Positions 37,461-50,187 of a stretch of DNA of 64,000 bases are shown here, one piece after another. Position numbers and translations under genes: made by a program. The stretch covers positions 985,001-1,049,000 of the forward strand of contig JASJOG010000077.1 in NCBI GenBank assembly GCA_030142905.1. Direction: 5' to 3'. The notes beneath the pieces are model-generated. The model was not told the DNA's origin, made no database searches, and was given only the letters and a program-made list of their open reading frames with translations. How positions within the stretch are numbered: position 1 is the first letter of the stretch; each line of letters opens with the position of its first letter. Source of the DNA: Heliopora coerulea (taxonomy: Eukaryota > Cnidaria > Anthozoa > Scleralcyonacea > Helioporidae).

Positions 37461-40400
37461 TTCAAGACGAACTCCCAGAAGAGCCAGGTTTTGTCTTTAA
37501 TTTTATAGTAAACGCAAGTAATATTACGTATGACGTGAACATGATTCAGGTTTTGTCTTGGTTTTTTGTACGTAGTAAGACTATGCAGAATTAAAATAAA
37601 ATTTTTGATAGCTTTTGGCAGCGGAAATGTTCACTCTATATTATCGACTTAAAATGCCGATAAAAAGTTTAATCAACTTCTAGCAAATGGCCATGCATCA
37701 GTTTCACATTCGTTCGCATTTCTCACATCAACACTTACCCATTTTTCTACAAGTGATGTAATTCATAGCCAGACGAATGCTCTTGCTCAGCAAAAGGTAA
37801 AAAAGGAACGTTTTTTCATTTGCAGTCATGTCCGCATCGTGGAGTTGATTTTTCCCTTACTTTGAATTATGACTAAAAACCACGCACACGGAAAATTTAA
37901 CTTAAGACAGCTAAGTGCTTACGAGTGCTGCCAAGTACAAGTCTTTCTATAACAAGAGGTCAAAGAAAAACTCCATGGTGTTTAAGGAGTTCTCTTTCAC
38001 GAGAACTGAAACAGGCAAAGACGCCAATATTAAATGCTCATTCTCTTTCTACCTCCATTTCTTACTCAGGGACAAAGAATGATTTTTATATTTTTGATGG
38101 TCAAGTGCTCATTAACCCTGCCAACTACCAGATTTTCTGATAAACAAGAATACTTTTTGTGATTAACAGCAAGTATAGATTGCTCTAACAGCCAAGTGCA
38201 TTAGAACTTCCAGCTTAAACATGCGAAATCGCGAAAGCTTTGCTTATTCCAGTATGATTTTGCGACTGACCATAGCAGCGTACTATTATACCACCATTTC
38301 CTCGTTAATACACTCCGACGATCTTCAAAGCGCATGATCATCAGTTTCCAAAGACATTTTTTTTAGCAGTTAATTTTTTTTGTCTGTGATTCAACTTGTT
38401 TGTTTTCATGATTAGGTGGTGATCAAATCCTAATTGTGCATCAGGTGTATCGGTCACTTCAATACTTCAACTTTAAGTTGCCACGCATACAATTGCACAA
38501 GAAAAACTATTTTGTCTTTGACTGAGGTTTAATGTATTGACTTAACACACACACACACATATATATGTATATATATATATATATATGGTGCTTTACACAT
38601 GTATTCCCAGATGATAGTTGTCGTATAACCGCAGTGTTAATACAACTGACCGTAGGATCTTTTCATGGGTGAGCAATTATTGAAAAATACGACACCGTTT
38701 ACAATTTGGCATGTAGTGTTATAATATCGGCTATCACATTTTTCAACGATTAGTTGGTTTTGGCAAGGATGCAGATCGAAAATGATCGAATAACTAATAA
38801 GTGGTTCTAGAAAACAACCGGTGATACAGGTAATATACGAAAGTAATTAATGTGATTAATAGCTCTGATACACGCTGCAATTGCAATGTTTGCGATGCTA
38901 TTCAGTTTCGGGAGCTTCGCAAGACGCCTGCGTCCAATGGATTTTCAAAAAAAAAACCCGCATGTATCTATAGAAATATCTTGTCCTTTCAGGTGATAAA
39001 AGTAATAAATATATGTTGATAAATCTCAGTACACTGACAGCAAGAACAATGAATAGTGCTTTGCTTGTGCGAGATTTATGATACCGTTGTAATGACCACC
39101 AACAAACACGATTTCTTTGAAAAACCACAAAATGAAATTCAGCGGGAACTTTTCACTGTCACCTTTTTGCTCCGTCTGCAGTATTTTTTTGTTGAAAAAC
39201 GTTTTCAGCCAAATATCGCGCGAGAGATGCATGAAAAATTCCAAAGTTTCGTAGTAGCGCTATTAAAAATTGCAATGTGTGAGAGGTCTTCACTTCTCAA
39301 CTGTATACACATAGAGGAGGAATATATCAGTCTTAACCAGTGACCCTAACTTAAGAAATTGATGTTTCTACATGTTTTGCTCTTAATGATTACACAACTA
39401 CGACAAGGACGTACAGCTGAGAGGCATAGGGCGCAAAATTACCCTTTGTAAACAGCACAAAAATCATGATGTTCACCAGACATAAGTCGCGTCTAACTCA
39501 AGACGAGGCTTTGTACTTCTATAACTGGCCAGTTCGTGCCTTGTTTCTCTCGTACGAATGGCCAATTATTTTATTGTCTGCCCAAGGAAAAACCATTGAT
39601 TGACCGAGGAGGGTAATACATTACTTTTTTTCTGAGGTTGATAGTTCCGATTTAGAAAATAATCAGGAAAAACAACATTAACAGTTTAGCTTAGGGTTCC
39701 ATGTGGATTCTCACGCAACAGTTTTCCAAAACGTAGCCGCTGTCGTTATTTACCATTCCATATCTATGAGGGAGGCTCTCGTGTATCTCTTGAAGCAAAG
39801 TATGATCTGAAGGTCATTCATTGGCACTTGATGACCTCCAGATACTGCAAAGCTCATTACTATAAACTTCTCGCAATTTTAAGACCAAGAGTCCTTTCTC
39901 GATATTTTCCCAAGCATACCCGTCTATAAATACTTGACAGATGTGATATAAACATTTGTCTTACAAATCTTTGACCGTCTTTAAATTGAAAGTTTCCTTG
40001 CATCATCGCAAAATGTTAGCGTCACAATAATATATTGGTCTTCACAATCAAAGCTGTTCAAGTTTATAATGATCACCTCGCTCTTGACATGTAAGACAAC
40101 TTTATTAGTCCAATTAATTTCCTATTAATGATATGCTGACTGTATCATGCTTTATCGCATGGATCTTGAAACGGATTTCTCGACAATTCTTCCACGATAT
40201 TTCGCATCTTCGCGGATGCACTTCCGGAATCTGAAGACTAGCTACTGAAACAGTGCCAGACTCCTAGTTTTTCGCTCATAACAAACATCAAAACTGAGAA
40301 CAGAAAATGAGTAGGCTAAGAATTGGCCCAGAAAAATTTCTCTTTATGTTTATAACTCGTCTTTGTGAAAACCAGAATTATCTTTCAAATTTGTTGACAA

Positions 40401-40480
40401 AACTAAAGAACTCATGATTTGTGTGCTCGTATGAAAGATCTTCTTTGAGTGGATCTTCTTCCGCTGTTGATAAACGTAAA

Positions 40481-40488
40481 TATAAAAG
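40481..40488 (+). promoter_or_regulatory. TATA box of galaxin-like gene
   Basis: tataaaag about 100 bp upstream of the ATG at 40585; transcription start would be expected near 40510. Confidence 0.6.
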
Positions 40489-40584
40489 GACTGTTGAACA
40501 AATTCAACATATAACACCCTTGACGTTGGCTAGCGCAGGCACAAACTACTCCGTGAAAGCAGAGAAACACAGCGTCCGTTGGAG

Positions 40585-40642
40585 ATGAAGCAAATTTGCA
40601 TTTCGTTCATACTCTTTGGAACGTTGGTTGCTTTCGCTACAG
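40585..40642 (+). CDS. Galaxin-like exon 1: signal peptide
   Basis: ATG plus 18 codons and one base, donor gtaatt. Hydrophobic core ISFILFGTLVAFA. Confidence 0.7.
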
Positions 40643-41901
40643 GTAATTATTTTCTTTATTTAAGAAGTTGGCTTTGTGATTTTCTGTAATCATATAAGTG
40701 TTGAAAGTTCACGTATTTGGAAAACTTGATCACTGGTAATTGAGTCAAACTGTGTTGAACATCGCTGCATATATGTAGTTTTGCAAGTGTCAATAACGCA
40801 TTTTTTTATGTAAATAAATTATTACAATCCACGAGAAGTGAAGATCAAAACTTCATTGATTATACAGTCTGATGTCACCGGTTATTCGTCGCGCTTATCA
40901 TCAGAAAGTTACGCATTCGATCTGGAGAGACGAGTTAACAACCGCTACAGAAGCTCAAGAAATGTCCATGATTGTTTATGTTTACTATTATAAATATACG
41001 TTGAGGTTTCTTGTTAAAGTTATTGAGATTGTCAGCGACGTCGGCCAGTTAAGATAATCAACCAAAGACTTCTCATTTCTTTTTATCGCCTAAATTTCCT
41101 ATTTTCTTTCTCACCTAACCATAGTCCAGTCAAAGACGATATATGGCGAGGACGGAGAAATATTGGGAGAGTTTCAGACAAACGATGAAGCTGCTTCTGA
41201 AGATGAGAGCTCACCGGAATCATTAGAAGGACCAGAATCGAATTTGGGAAAAAGAACTTATTACAATTATTTTCCAAGAAGGCGCTTAAGTAAGTATCCA
41301 AATAGCGTTAGATTAATGCCAAAACCCAAACTGAGTATCGGTCTTACCAGAAGATTAGTTGAAGGTTTTTCCTTTTCTAGCGATGTAATATTGAAACATG
41401 AATAAATTCTTGCATATACATGACTAAAATACATGTTTTATAAGGGATCTCTTGAAAACACTTCAAACCGTCATTTATTCAATTGTTCAATGCTTTTTGC
41501 GGTCAAAACCACCTATTCTTCTTTTCAGACTTTGCTTGCTAATTCCGGCGTTCATTCAGACATTCGTCTTGTATTCTGAAAATTGTTATTCCTAATGATT
41601 TTTTACAAAAGTATACTACTTATAGTTTTCATTTATACAGAACCAGAATACTACTACATAATTGCTGACCCAAAGACAAAATTAATCCTTTTACTAATTT
41701 ACTTCATCGCTTTTTTCTTTAGCATGTGGCAGCCAATATTATTATCCGTTGAGCCATATTTGTTGCTGTGGAAAGGCTTACGTCAAGAAGGCGTGGTTCC
41801 AGTGCTGTGGATATTTCTACTATAACAAAGTCACTTCGAAATGCTGCCATTATTACACAGTCAAATCGAAATATTCAAAGTGTCCAATATACAAAGTATA
41901 A
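40585..41901 (+). CDS. Galaxin-like secreted Cys-Cys repeat protein (three exons)
   Basis: Exons 40585-40642, 41125-41289 and 41723-41901 (TAA at 41899), all joined in phase 1, giving about 133 residues. Exon 1 encodes a signal peptide (MKQICISFILFGTLVAFA). Exon 2 encodes an acidic propeptide (EDGEILGEF, EDESSPESLE) ending in basic cleavage sites LGKR and FPRRR. Exon 3 encodes the mature domain with regularly spaced di-cysteines: TCGSQYYY, CCCGKAY, QCCGYFYY, KCCHYY, then a final C. CC pairs about 14 residues apart are the galaxin signature; an acidic segment before the repeats resembles galaxin-like proteins of Acropora. Such proteins are secreted and linked to the coral skeletal matrix. Splice sites and frame are seen; function is by family. 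Confidence 0.7.
41125..41289 (+). CDS. Galaxin-like exon 2: acidic propeptide with KR and RRR sites
   Basis: 165 bp, acceptor aaccatag, donor gtaagt. Strongly acidic until LGKRTYYNYFPRRRL. Confidence 0.7.
41723..41901 (+). CDS. Galaxin-like exon 3: Cys-Cys repeat domain
   Basis: Acceptor ttttctttag; frame phase 1. Nine cysteines, mostly in CC pairs. An alternative acceptor at about 41640 would read another frame without Cys repeats, so it was not chosen. Confidence 0.7.
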
Positions 41902-43190
41902 ACGGTACTTTCTTGCTGTTTTCCCGACAACTTTTGTTATGGCGTTTTACCGAAGGCATTGGACTTGCCGCTCGAGATTTTCAGGAAGTGATTTTAAGGT
42001 AAAGACTTTAAAGGAAATTTACGGAGTGAAAATCAACCCTAAGTATCCAGCGAACGAAAATCTCATTGTCATAGCTTTTGCCGTGGTTATTCAAAGTGTA
42101 AGCCCGAAGGGACGACAATAATAATGCTTGCTAGTTTTACTATAGTCATTACACACAATTTCTCGAAGATAATTCCAATCAAACTTTGAATAGTAAGTCA
42201 ACCGTCCTATTTTTATAATTAATGGTTTACTAGTGATTATATTATTTAATTTTACTTTATCTTAAATTGTGGAATACCTGTAAATTAGCTGGCGTGTCAC
42301 TGTAGACTTTGTCGCGATGTCACACCTTATTTAGCTAAGTGTATGGCACATTAAATATATTTTATTTTATTTTATTTTATTTACCGCTCAAGATTGAACT
42401 CAACGTTTATATACGGAAACATAATTTCTTACTGGTTAGCTTAGCTTAAGCAAACGAACTTCGAATTTTAAGGCAGCAATACTAATTCTAAGGCTCCATC
42501 CACACGAACGAATGTTGCATACGATTTCTCATCCTGGCATATGTGATCAACTCTTCAAAGCACAACGCATGCTCAATGTTCGTTTACGAACGTTGCACCA
42601 CTGTGAAGGTATCTCCAAATTCAACTGGGGATTCACTCTTCGTTTTGACTTGAGTTTCGTGCAGTTGTACGTTTTAGTATGCTCAACTTAGTCCTGATTT
42701 CTTATATTTAAAAAATTTTAAAAACTAACACTTTAAGTTTTTAAAGTTTAATAAATCTGGACGAACAAACTAAAATGTACAGTTACAACATTCCCGGATT
42801 CAAACCATTAAGTTTCATCCCTCGATTTGAAATGCCATAATTGATCAACACTTCACTAACTGAAACTTATTCTACACCAAATTAAGGTTTCTGTCCTATT
42901 CTTTCTGATCTTATGGTAACAATCCTCCCTCAATCAACTAAGAAATAATATAAATGACACTTTACCAAGTATACTTAAAACCAACAGATTCATTTTTAAT
43001 TCATTTTGCTTAAAACTCAACGTATACCAATGAAGATACATCGTTGTCACGAGGATCATACATACCTTATGGCACAAGTCAGTTCAGAAGAGACCCAGTA
43101 CAGTATGAAGAGAAAATCCCGGAAAATAAAATTGTGAAGATAGTACCACATTCGAGTGGAAAACATGGCCGCAAACACCGCAAGGTAACT
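41902..43190. other. 3' flank and intergenic sequence
   Basis: Probably the 3' UTR of the galaxin-like gene at first; ATTAAA at 42350 could be its poly(A) signal. A (TTTTA)n run lies at about 42357-42381. Nothing else recognised. Confidence 0.4.
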
Positions 43191-43193
43191 TAC

Positions 43194-43336
43194 CAAGCGA
43201 TTCTTCATCTAGGCAGATGAGTCTTGTGGTGTAATCGTATACATCAGGATGAGCAGACGAACGCGACAATTGTGCCATGAAGATTAGGCCTAACAAACAC
43301 TTCACGTTAATCACTATAGTTTGAAGACAACGCAAT
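43194..43336 (-). CDS. Possible exon with hydrophobic segment and strong donor
   Basis: Minus strand: AG at 43338-43337, then 143 bp in an open frame to a strong donor, ggtaagt, at 43193. Encodes a hydrophobic stretch (VKCLLGLIFMAQL) then SSAHPDVYDYTTRLICLDEES. It would look like a signal peptide, but there is no ATG at the start and no partner exon was found. No family recognised. Confidence 0.25.
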
Positions 43337-43795
43337 CTGCTGATGCGAGACGGAGTCGAGTATGCTTCTCTTTTAGGGGCTGGTTATTGGAGGAATTTCT
43401 ACGAAGGCTGAAATTTCAAAAGTTTAGACTAGACTGATATTTTCGTCATGTAATCGCCAGATAATTTTTCAAAGGAATTTCTCCACGAACGCAGGGTGGA
43501 ATTCCTCTTGTAATCAGCCCTTTGGCCTGTCTCGACGAATTCCAAAACTTACAACTTGAGGTTGATTTTCACTTTCCCCTCAAAACGACCTTTTCTGTTG
43601 TCTCGTGGACTCTCAGGAAGAACTTATTAGAAATCTATTAAACTTGTAGAAACAAATACCGATTCGTGTGGTAAAACTTGCCCAGTGGAAAACAGCAGTT
43701 AGGCCCAATTCTCTTTTAAATATTTAGCATCAGAAAATAAAGTACAAATAATGAAAAATCTTCTCATCTCTTATCTTTCAGATGATGAATTCCAT

Positions 43796-44246
43796 TGTTA
43801 CAAATATACACCTTTTGCTGTTCATTACCAGAAAATATACTATCATTAACGCCCACCTCAAACTCATTAACGCGAAAATACATTCATTTTCTTTAATCGA
43901 CATTCACTAGCGTAGATACACAACCATTTGCATCAAAGGGCATTCTGTAACGCCAACAGACGACCATTAACAACATTCTACTATACATTAGGGATAATAA
44001 AACTTCAATTAGGCAAGATATTTCTCTTATGTAATTGAAATTTTATTATCCCTAATATATAGTAGAATGGTGTTAATGGTCGTCTGTTGGCGCTTTAGAA
44101 CGCCATCTGATGCAAATGGTTGCGTATCTACGCGAGTGAATGTCGATTGAATAAAATGAATGTATTTTTGCGTTAATGAGTTTTACGTTGGCATTAATGA
44201 TTGTATATTTTCTGGTAATGAACAGCAAAAGGTGTAATTAACATAT
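43796..44246. mobile_element. Large fold-back MITE, ~210-bp arms
   Basis: Left arm from acaccttttgctgttcatta to 44010; right arm from 44033 to its complement near 44241; 22-bp loop. Arms match closely along the whole length. No ORF. A diverged fragment (gaatgtcaattgaataaaac...) occurs at about 54030-54070. Confidence 0.85.
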
Positions 44247-45046
44247 CCTTGAATGAAAGAAATTTGCCGTACAGACTTAAATACCGGCAAGCCGTCGTTA
44301 GTTTATTTTAATATCATGACGAGTCGTCGACAGTGTATTTTCATTATGTCAATAAAGCGCTGCACATTTCATTTCAGTTACAACTGGAGTTGATTTGATT
44401 GACGTTTAAGTAGTAATCGCATCTTCGTCATTGCTTTTTAATATACTTGACTACTCCGTCACAATAAGTGGGTTTCAAACAACGTCATAGCGTGTGTTTT
44501 GGTGGTACTGAAACAAAAAAATCTCGTTAGCTGGTATTGCATGAGGCCTCCAACAAGGCAACTGTGACGTCATTACATGGCGATGTTCTTGTTCAAATGA
44601 CCACTTATATCAACAATCGGACAATGATCTGACCTCAACCCTCCACAAACAGAGGATACGGAATTATGAGCTACACGAATGCATAGAGCGTGATTATTTA
44701 CATAAAATTTAGAGCACTCAAACCACACGAAACAGGCAAAGAGACATTTCGATGCTTCCCACGATAAATTTTGGCTGGAATGATGATTGATGAATGCTTA
44801 ACATTACAAGATAAGAGTACGTTTTGTTTTTGGTCGCCATGTTGGACGACATGAATTTGACAGGAAAAATTGTTGGTTGAGCGCAATCCACTGTCAGCTT
44901 CGCAGCCTCTAATAGAATCTTACAAATTCTGCCACCCACCTTCCATCAGTCAAAAACAAGGACCTCGTTGTTTTATACTGGCAGATTGTTAAGAATTTAA
45001 AGTGTATATGAAGCAAATCCCTACCCCACCACCCATTATTTGAGAG

Positions 45047-45515
45047 TTTATTGTGTATGAAATCGGATACAAAAAAGAAATTTTTGAAAAATGTTCGAAA
45101 TCCACTCTCTTATCGCCATAAACAAATGCTACTTTGACTTCAAAAATTGACCACTGACTGGACCCGAGTTGAGATTTTACGTTACATGGTTTGAACGCCT
45201 TGCCTCTGGAGGGAAAACATGCATTAAACTTGCATTGATAACTTCCGGTGTGTAGCTAGTATTTTTGTAACTGATGTTATTTGGCTCTCTAGCAACGCAA
45301 TACTTTCCATGTTTTACTGCTTTATTCAGAAATTCCTCCATCTTTGACAATTTGCAAACCGCGTGACGTAAACTACCGATAGTCACGTGCTTTTAACCGC
45401 GTGATCGGTAGTCGCTTTTTGAACTCAAAGTAGCACTCGTTTATGGCAATAAAGCGGTTCTTAGACGTTTTTCAAAAATTTCTTTTAAGTATCCGATTTT
45501 CATAAACAATAAGCA
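45047..45515. mobile_element. Element with ~100-bp inverted ends
   Basis: Left ttattgtgtatgaaatcggatac... through gctactttga..tcaaaaa; right complement matches with scattered changes (45410-45515). The middle has a minus-strand ORF (45177-45386, 69 codons) of no recognised family. Internal actaccgat..cacg words are also inverted. Confidence 0.6.
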
Positions 45516-46081
45516 GTCAAAAAAAAAATTGCTTTTGGTCCACTTTAGGTCCTCAGAATTAACTGTCAATGTAAAGGTTCAATACAACCTTTTCCCACTT
45601 GTGTTTTTGACCTACATGGCTCCCCCCATGTCGGCTTCATTCAATCGGGAGGTCTGGTAAAACGAGATATCGTTTCAGTCTTTAGAGTTCAATGGGTACC
45701 ACCCACAAAGTACGTCCACATTTTTTCGGCCATTTTCTACTGTAGCTACCAAAAGTTTTCACATATCTGTCCAGACAGCTTCGACGCCTTTCTATCTTCC
45801 ACACTGCATTTGGTTGCTAGAGTTATGGTAACCCAGTTACCAAAGGTTTCAACCAATTTTTGATAAATAATCAGTCCCTCATCAAAGTATTATAAAATGT
45901 TATTAAAAGTAGGAATTAAATGGTCGTTACGAGTTGGGTGATCACGAAGCTCGTTAAACAACAAACATGCCGAGTAAAGTTTCACGATTAACTTGAACTG
46001 GGTTGATCAACAAATGGTTAAAGCTCAATCCTTTTGGCTTCATTTCTATGTCCAATCATTGACCAGAGCCATCGTCCAAAT

Positions 46082-46465
46082 CAACCGCGTACCCAGGGTC
46101 CTTTACTCGGCTGGTCACGTGTCTACGATCAAAATTATTCCTTTAATGAGGGGAGACTTCTTCAATCGCTTCACGTTCTTCTGCGTGCTGACCAGTTTGG
46201 CATTATAAGTCGCTCTAGCCTGCGTTGTGACACGTGACCTCAAACAAGTTCTGACTTGTAATTTAATACGCTTATTTATAAAGGAAATGTTAAAATAGAA
46301 TGAGACGGTTGTTGTGCCTTACAACAAATTCTGTTGCGTCACCCTACCCACAGCGAATATTTACTCTATCTCTCAAATTCTGGGAGACACGTCACCAGCC
46401 GCAGCCAGGGTCTTTCTCCAAGAAGTGGGGGAGCGCCGAGTAAAAGACCCTGGGTAAGAGGTTGG
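46082..46465. mobile_element. hAT-like MITE
   Basis: ~29-bp imperfect inverted ends (caacc.cgtacccagggtc...tttactcgg) with 8-bp near-exact target duplication, gtccaaat (46074-46081) and gcccaaat (46466-46473). No transposase. Confidence 0.75.
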
Positions 46466-46530
46466 GCCCAAATAATACTTCAAAACACATCAACTATTCA
46501 TGAAGAAACAATGCCATACGAAGAGGAGAG

Positions 46531-47085
46531 CCACTGGGGCGCTTGCCAAGATGCAAATCTTAAGGGGTGACATTTTCAGGAAAAAAATTCTAAAATTCTA
46601 AAGTATAGGTCTTTTTTTTCTAGACTCAAAAATGCTTTGCAAGGCTCAACAAAATGTTGAATCACTGTTTCGACATCTTATCGTTAATGACCAGTTTCCC
46701 TTATACATCTACTGAAGACAACTACCACAATGTCTTTCGAAATCTTGTTTGTAATGTTAATTGGAGTTATTTTCTTTCAATTTGCTTTGGGAATTCAATG
46801 TTTGCATGAAAATGAAAAAGCCACAAAGTGTTTTGGTAGCTGTATTCAGCTAACATAATAAGGCGAAACGGCCATTGACTACTGAGCAGCTATTAAGGCT
46901 CAGAAGATTTTAAATTTTCAATTATATTTTGAGTAATACAAAACAAAAAGCACCATAAACTATTATTTCTACAGAAGCGCCTCGTTTGTTTGTATAATAT
47001 AAGGAGCTTGGGGTGTGTTAAAAAGGGCCAAGGGGGGTCGGCTTGACCAGAATTTGCCCCGAGCGAGTTACCACCTAGGAACGGC
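46531..47085 (+). repeat. Interspersed repeat, copy B (with internal insertion)
   Basis: Collinear with 30239-30613, but has about 200 extra bases (roughly 46693-46900). These include a segment matching 35461-35582 in the opposite direction. Confidence 0.65.
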
Positions 47086-47099
47086 TTTGTGAGGAAAAT

Positions 47100-47529
47100 A
47101 GGTGTTTTATCGCATATAACACTTGGCTATCACTTCGTATTTTAAATCCGATAAAGCACTCCTGCTCGTTTTTTAAATATTACGTGGAGTTCAATGTCAA
47201 CGTCAGTGTAGACTGAAGAAACTAGACCTTGTTTCCAACGGGCCATCACTTTCTTCCATGGCCTATCCCTAACCTTGGAGGTATAGTGCTGTCAGAAGTT
47301 CGTCGGACTTGCGGGTTAAAGGACATGGGTTGCGATAAACTTTTTAGCATAACCCAGGTAATCTCCCTCCTCGGACCAACAATTTGTCTCACTTTTTCTC
47401 CCTAGGACATCCAATAATCGATATTTTTATTGGCGCAATTATAATGTGATAATTTGACAAATTGTGATTAGTTAAATATCAGATATTTCAGCATCTAACA
47501 CGTGAAGAAAAACATGTTACTGTGAGTAC

Positions 47530-47575
<46 letters not shown>

Positions 47576-49820
47576 CTCGAAAAATTATTTTAAATAATAC
47601 CAGTAATTATAGTATTGCGATTCGACTGCTTATTATCAATGAAAGGTTTGTCACTAGTTCGAGGTTCTTTGTAGCATATTTTACATAAATTGTTTCTTCC
47701 CCACTGTAAAACTAGCATGAATACTTCGTCACATTCGCAGAAGGTGAACAACAAATCGTTTCAGTCACTCCAGTTTGACCTCCATTTCTTTCAGGGTGGA
47801 AAGTAATGCGTAGTACAACTGATTTGTGGGTACCACAATTTTTGACGAAGCGGTTTCTTCCGGAACCTCTTCGTGACTGCAAGGAGAAAAACAAACAAGA
47901 CAAGATCAAATCAAGCAACAAAGACTATACTAAATACTTACTAACCAAGAGTGAGATCCGTAATAATGTTTATCATTTGGCTAAGCTCGTTTTTTGGTCA
48001 GTACGCCAAATTACGCATACTGATTGGTTGCTAAACGGTCCGATATTTTACGATGTTGGGCCGGTCCAATACACTTTTTACTCTAGACCGGTAAGTTTCG
48101 GCGAGAGAATCTTCGAGCTGATTTTAAATGAAAATTAAGAAGAATTAAGAACCTACAATGAGAAATTCGGAATTATAAAACGAGCCGGAAAACTATTGCA
48201 ATTTTTGTTCAAAGCTAATTGCGTAGAAGTACGACAAATGAATGATTAACTAGCATAAACGGTTAAGAAACCGGACGAACAAGTTACGATGTCAGGTAAA
48301 CAGCAACATCCTACACGGATAGCCCGGTTCAAAATGGGAATGAAAACCAACCAAGAGCCATATAATGAATTCCTTATTGACGCCTTGGCAGCCAATGGGG
48401 TCTTATACCATCCGAGATTGATTCTTCGGGGTTTTTAGCCATGATAAATCACACGCGAAAAAGTACAATTTCAAATTGTTAGTTATGACATTGTTAAAAG
48501 GCGAGCAAAAGGAGCCTCCGTTTCTGCTCCTCCCCCTACCTCTCTCAAAGGGACAGTGAGTTCAAGGGAGGAGGGTTTTGGCGGAGTCCTACCCACACCA
48601 ATCCACCCGCACGGGGGCTCCAAGATTCTTGGTACGTCATATTTTGACATATACTCGCAGACTGGTCCAGTTCCCCGTCATGTAAGACGTTTCTTGTCCT
48701 CACCAATCAAGATATTGCGCAAAATCCCATGCTAAGTTGATTGACCCGAAAGATCTCAAAATTAATCGGTTGTCAAAAGGTTAACCTAGTTACCTCGATC
48801 CGTACTGGAAAGTATTTACCTTTAGTTTTTTCGCACAAACCTCAGGCAAATACTTTCCCGAACAGACCTCACACTCAACCAATAAGTAATCATTGCATAG
48901 ATGAAAACACAACAGAAATGTGTACGTTGAAAACTGCAGACTTCTAAATTTTATGCCGATTTTATATTTCTGGCTTTATTTTTTAAAAATTTATTTTTAA
49001 AAGAGTTTTTAAATTTACTGTAATCTTTTCAATTGATTTTACATTTTATATTGATTTTACGAATATTATAATGATTTTATGTTAAGGTAAACTCTGAATT
49101 TCATGAAATTTTCTCCTCAAGTTACCTTGAGAATGATTCTAAAACATACAAGTATATCGAAGCAGAATAAATCCTAACGAACAAGCATTACGTTTTTGTC
49201 AGAGTCTCCCAGACACTTGAATTGGACTCTACGACTATACCGTTCCCAGATGACCGGACAAGTCAATCGGTAGACCAGCTGTCCGGTAACCTGAAAATTC
49301 CAGCTGATAATTCGTACAAGTTAACTCAAATTTTCGAGTAGCTTTTGCAGTCCAGACAGTTCTAACTTAGGACGAAACTAACGTACTTTAGACAGTGTAA
49401 GATATGGATATACCTCTCAGATTGTTCCCAAAAGTTAAAGTTGTTTAGTAACCCTTTAAAGCTATTAAGCATACTGGGTTTTGGTCTGAAACGGAAAACA
49501 AGAAGTAAACGATTAGGTCCAAACGGGATACTATTGCATGGTTTTATTATACAATTGTGGCCCGTTCAGACTCGGTGCCTAGGTACGAGCACCAGCTGTA
49601 ACAATGTTCAGACTACGTCTCACCCGCTATAGCTGTTTCAGGTTTGAGATTGTTACTGTGCTTAAATTGATCACTCGTCTAAAGTGTGTGCTTGAAACAG
49701 CGCTAAAGTGGCGATATAAGGTTTTAAGAACAAGAAGGAACTATCAGTGTTTGTTTCCGCGGTATAATTATCTTATGTATTAATTCTGGGCATAGCTATT
49801 TTTGTCAATATTCAAAATAT
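47100..49820. other. Gene-poor interval
   Basis: Contains a Penelope-terminal-like fragment at about 47109-47165 (cttggctatcacttcg.attttaaatccgataaagcac), a (TA)n run at about 47533-47572, and a SINE-like copy at about 49100-49330. Longest ORF is 110 codons at 47806-48138 (+), with no motif. No gene supported. Confidence 0.45.
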
Positions 49821-49827
49821 CTGCCGT

Positions 49828-49972
49828 TATATCGTTTCGATTTACAGTCCGTATGTCATTTTGAAAGAACATGCCATATCATTTGCCATTATATGCCATT
49901 ATATGCCATGCCATTATATTTGTGGTATGTTCTAGAAAAAATGACATATGGACTGTAAATCGAAATGATATA
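49828..49972. repeat. Inverted repeat, ~48-bp arms
   Basis: tatatcgtttcgatttacag...gtatgtcatt and its near complement at 49922-49972, with a gccattatat-type repeat in the loop. Confidence 0.75.
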
Positions 49973-50187
49973 AGAAATGGATTGGACATAACTTGAAAAC
50001 CAAATTGATGAAGGATGTAATAGAAGGAATAATGGTTGGGAAACGACCACGAAGGAGACCCAGAATGGGGATGTTAGAGGAACTCAAGGACCAACAATTA
50101 TATGCAACAATGAAGAAGAGGGCACTAAACAGGAGGAAATGGAGGGAGTTCATGCCGAGAACCTGCCATCTAGCTGAACATCGATGA
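49972..50187 (+). pseudogene. LINE reverse transcriptase C-terminal fragment
   Basis: Encodes KKWIGHNLKTKLMKDVIEG, then KRPRRRPRMGMLEEL, then RRKWREFMPRTCHLAEH and a stop. This matches the C-terminal end typical of RTE/L1-like LINE polyproteins (EGK..RGRPR...DR..WR). Nothing of the polymerase domain is present, so it is a 5'-truncated remnant. Confidence 0.65.

Larger units (their letters stand above)
31830..40470. other. Gene-poor interval
   Basis: No convincing gene. Contents noticed: pseudo-exon at 32764-32858; three short copies of a ttcggatactntaacccaaac-type word (32608, 33143, 33551); a short fold-back at 33806-33886; a loose duplication (33639-33768 and 34097-34222); a tRNA-like repeat remnant at 34895-35070; a repeat at 35461-35582 inverted relative to 46701-46822; and an (AC)n(TA)n run near 38547-38586. 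Confidence 0.5.

Noticed and set aside
39056..39343. 95-codon ORF in the gene-poor interval
   Set aside because: No signal, motif, promoter or splice context; both strands have comparable ORFs here.
40866..40960. Hammerhead-like ctgatgataagcgcgac on the minus strand in galaxin-like intron 1
   Set aside because: GAAA reads GAAT and no stem II of acceptable length was found.
41583..41825. Hydrophobic ORF overlapping galaxin-like exon 3, and a second acceptor near 41640
   Set aside because: It reads another frame without Cys repeats; the phase-1 exon from 41723 gives a coherent galaxin-like domain.
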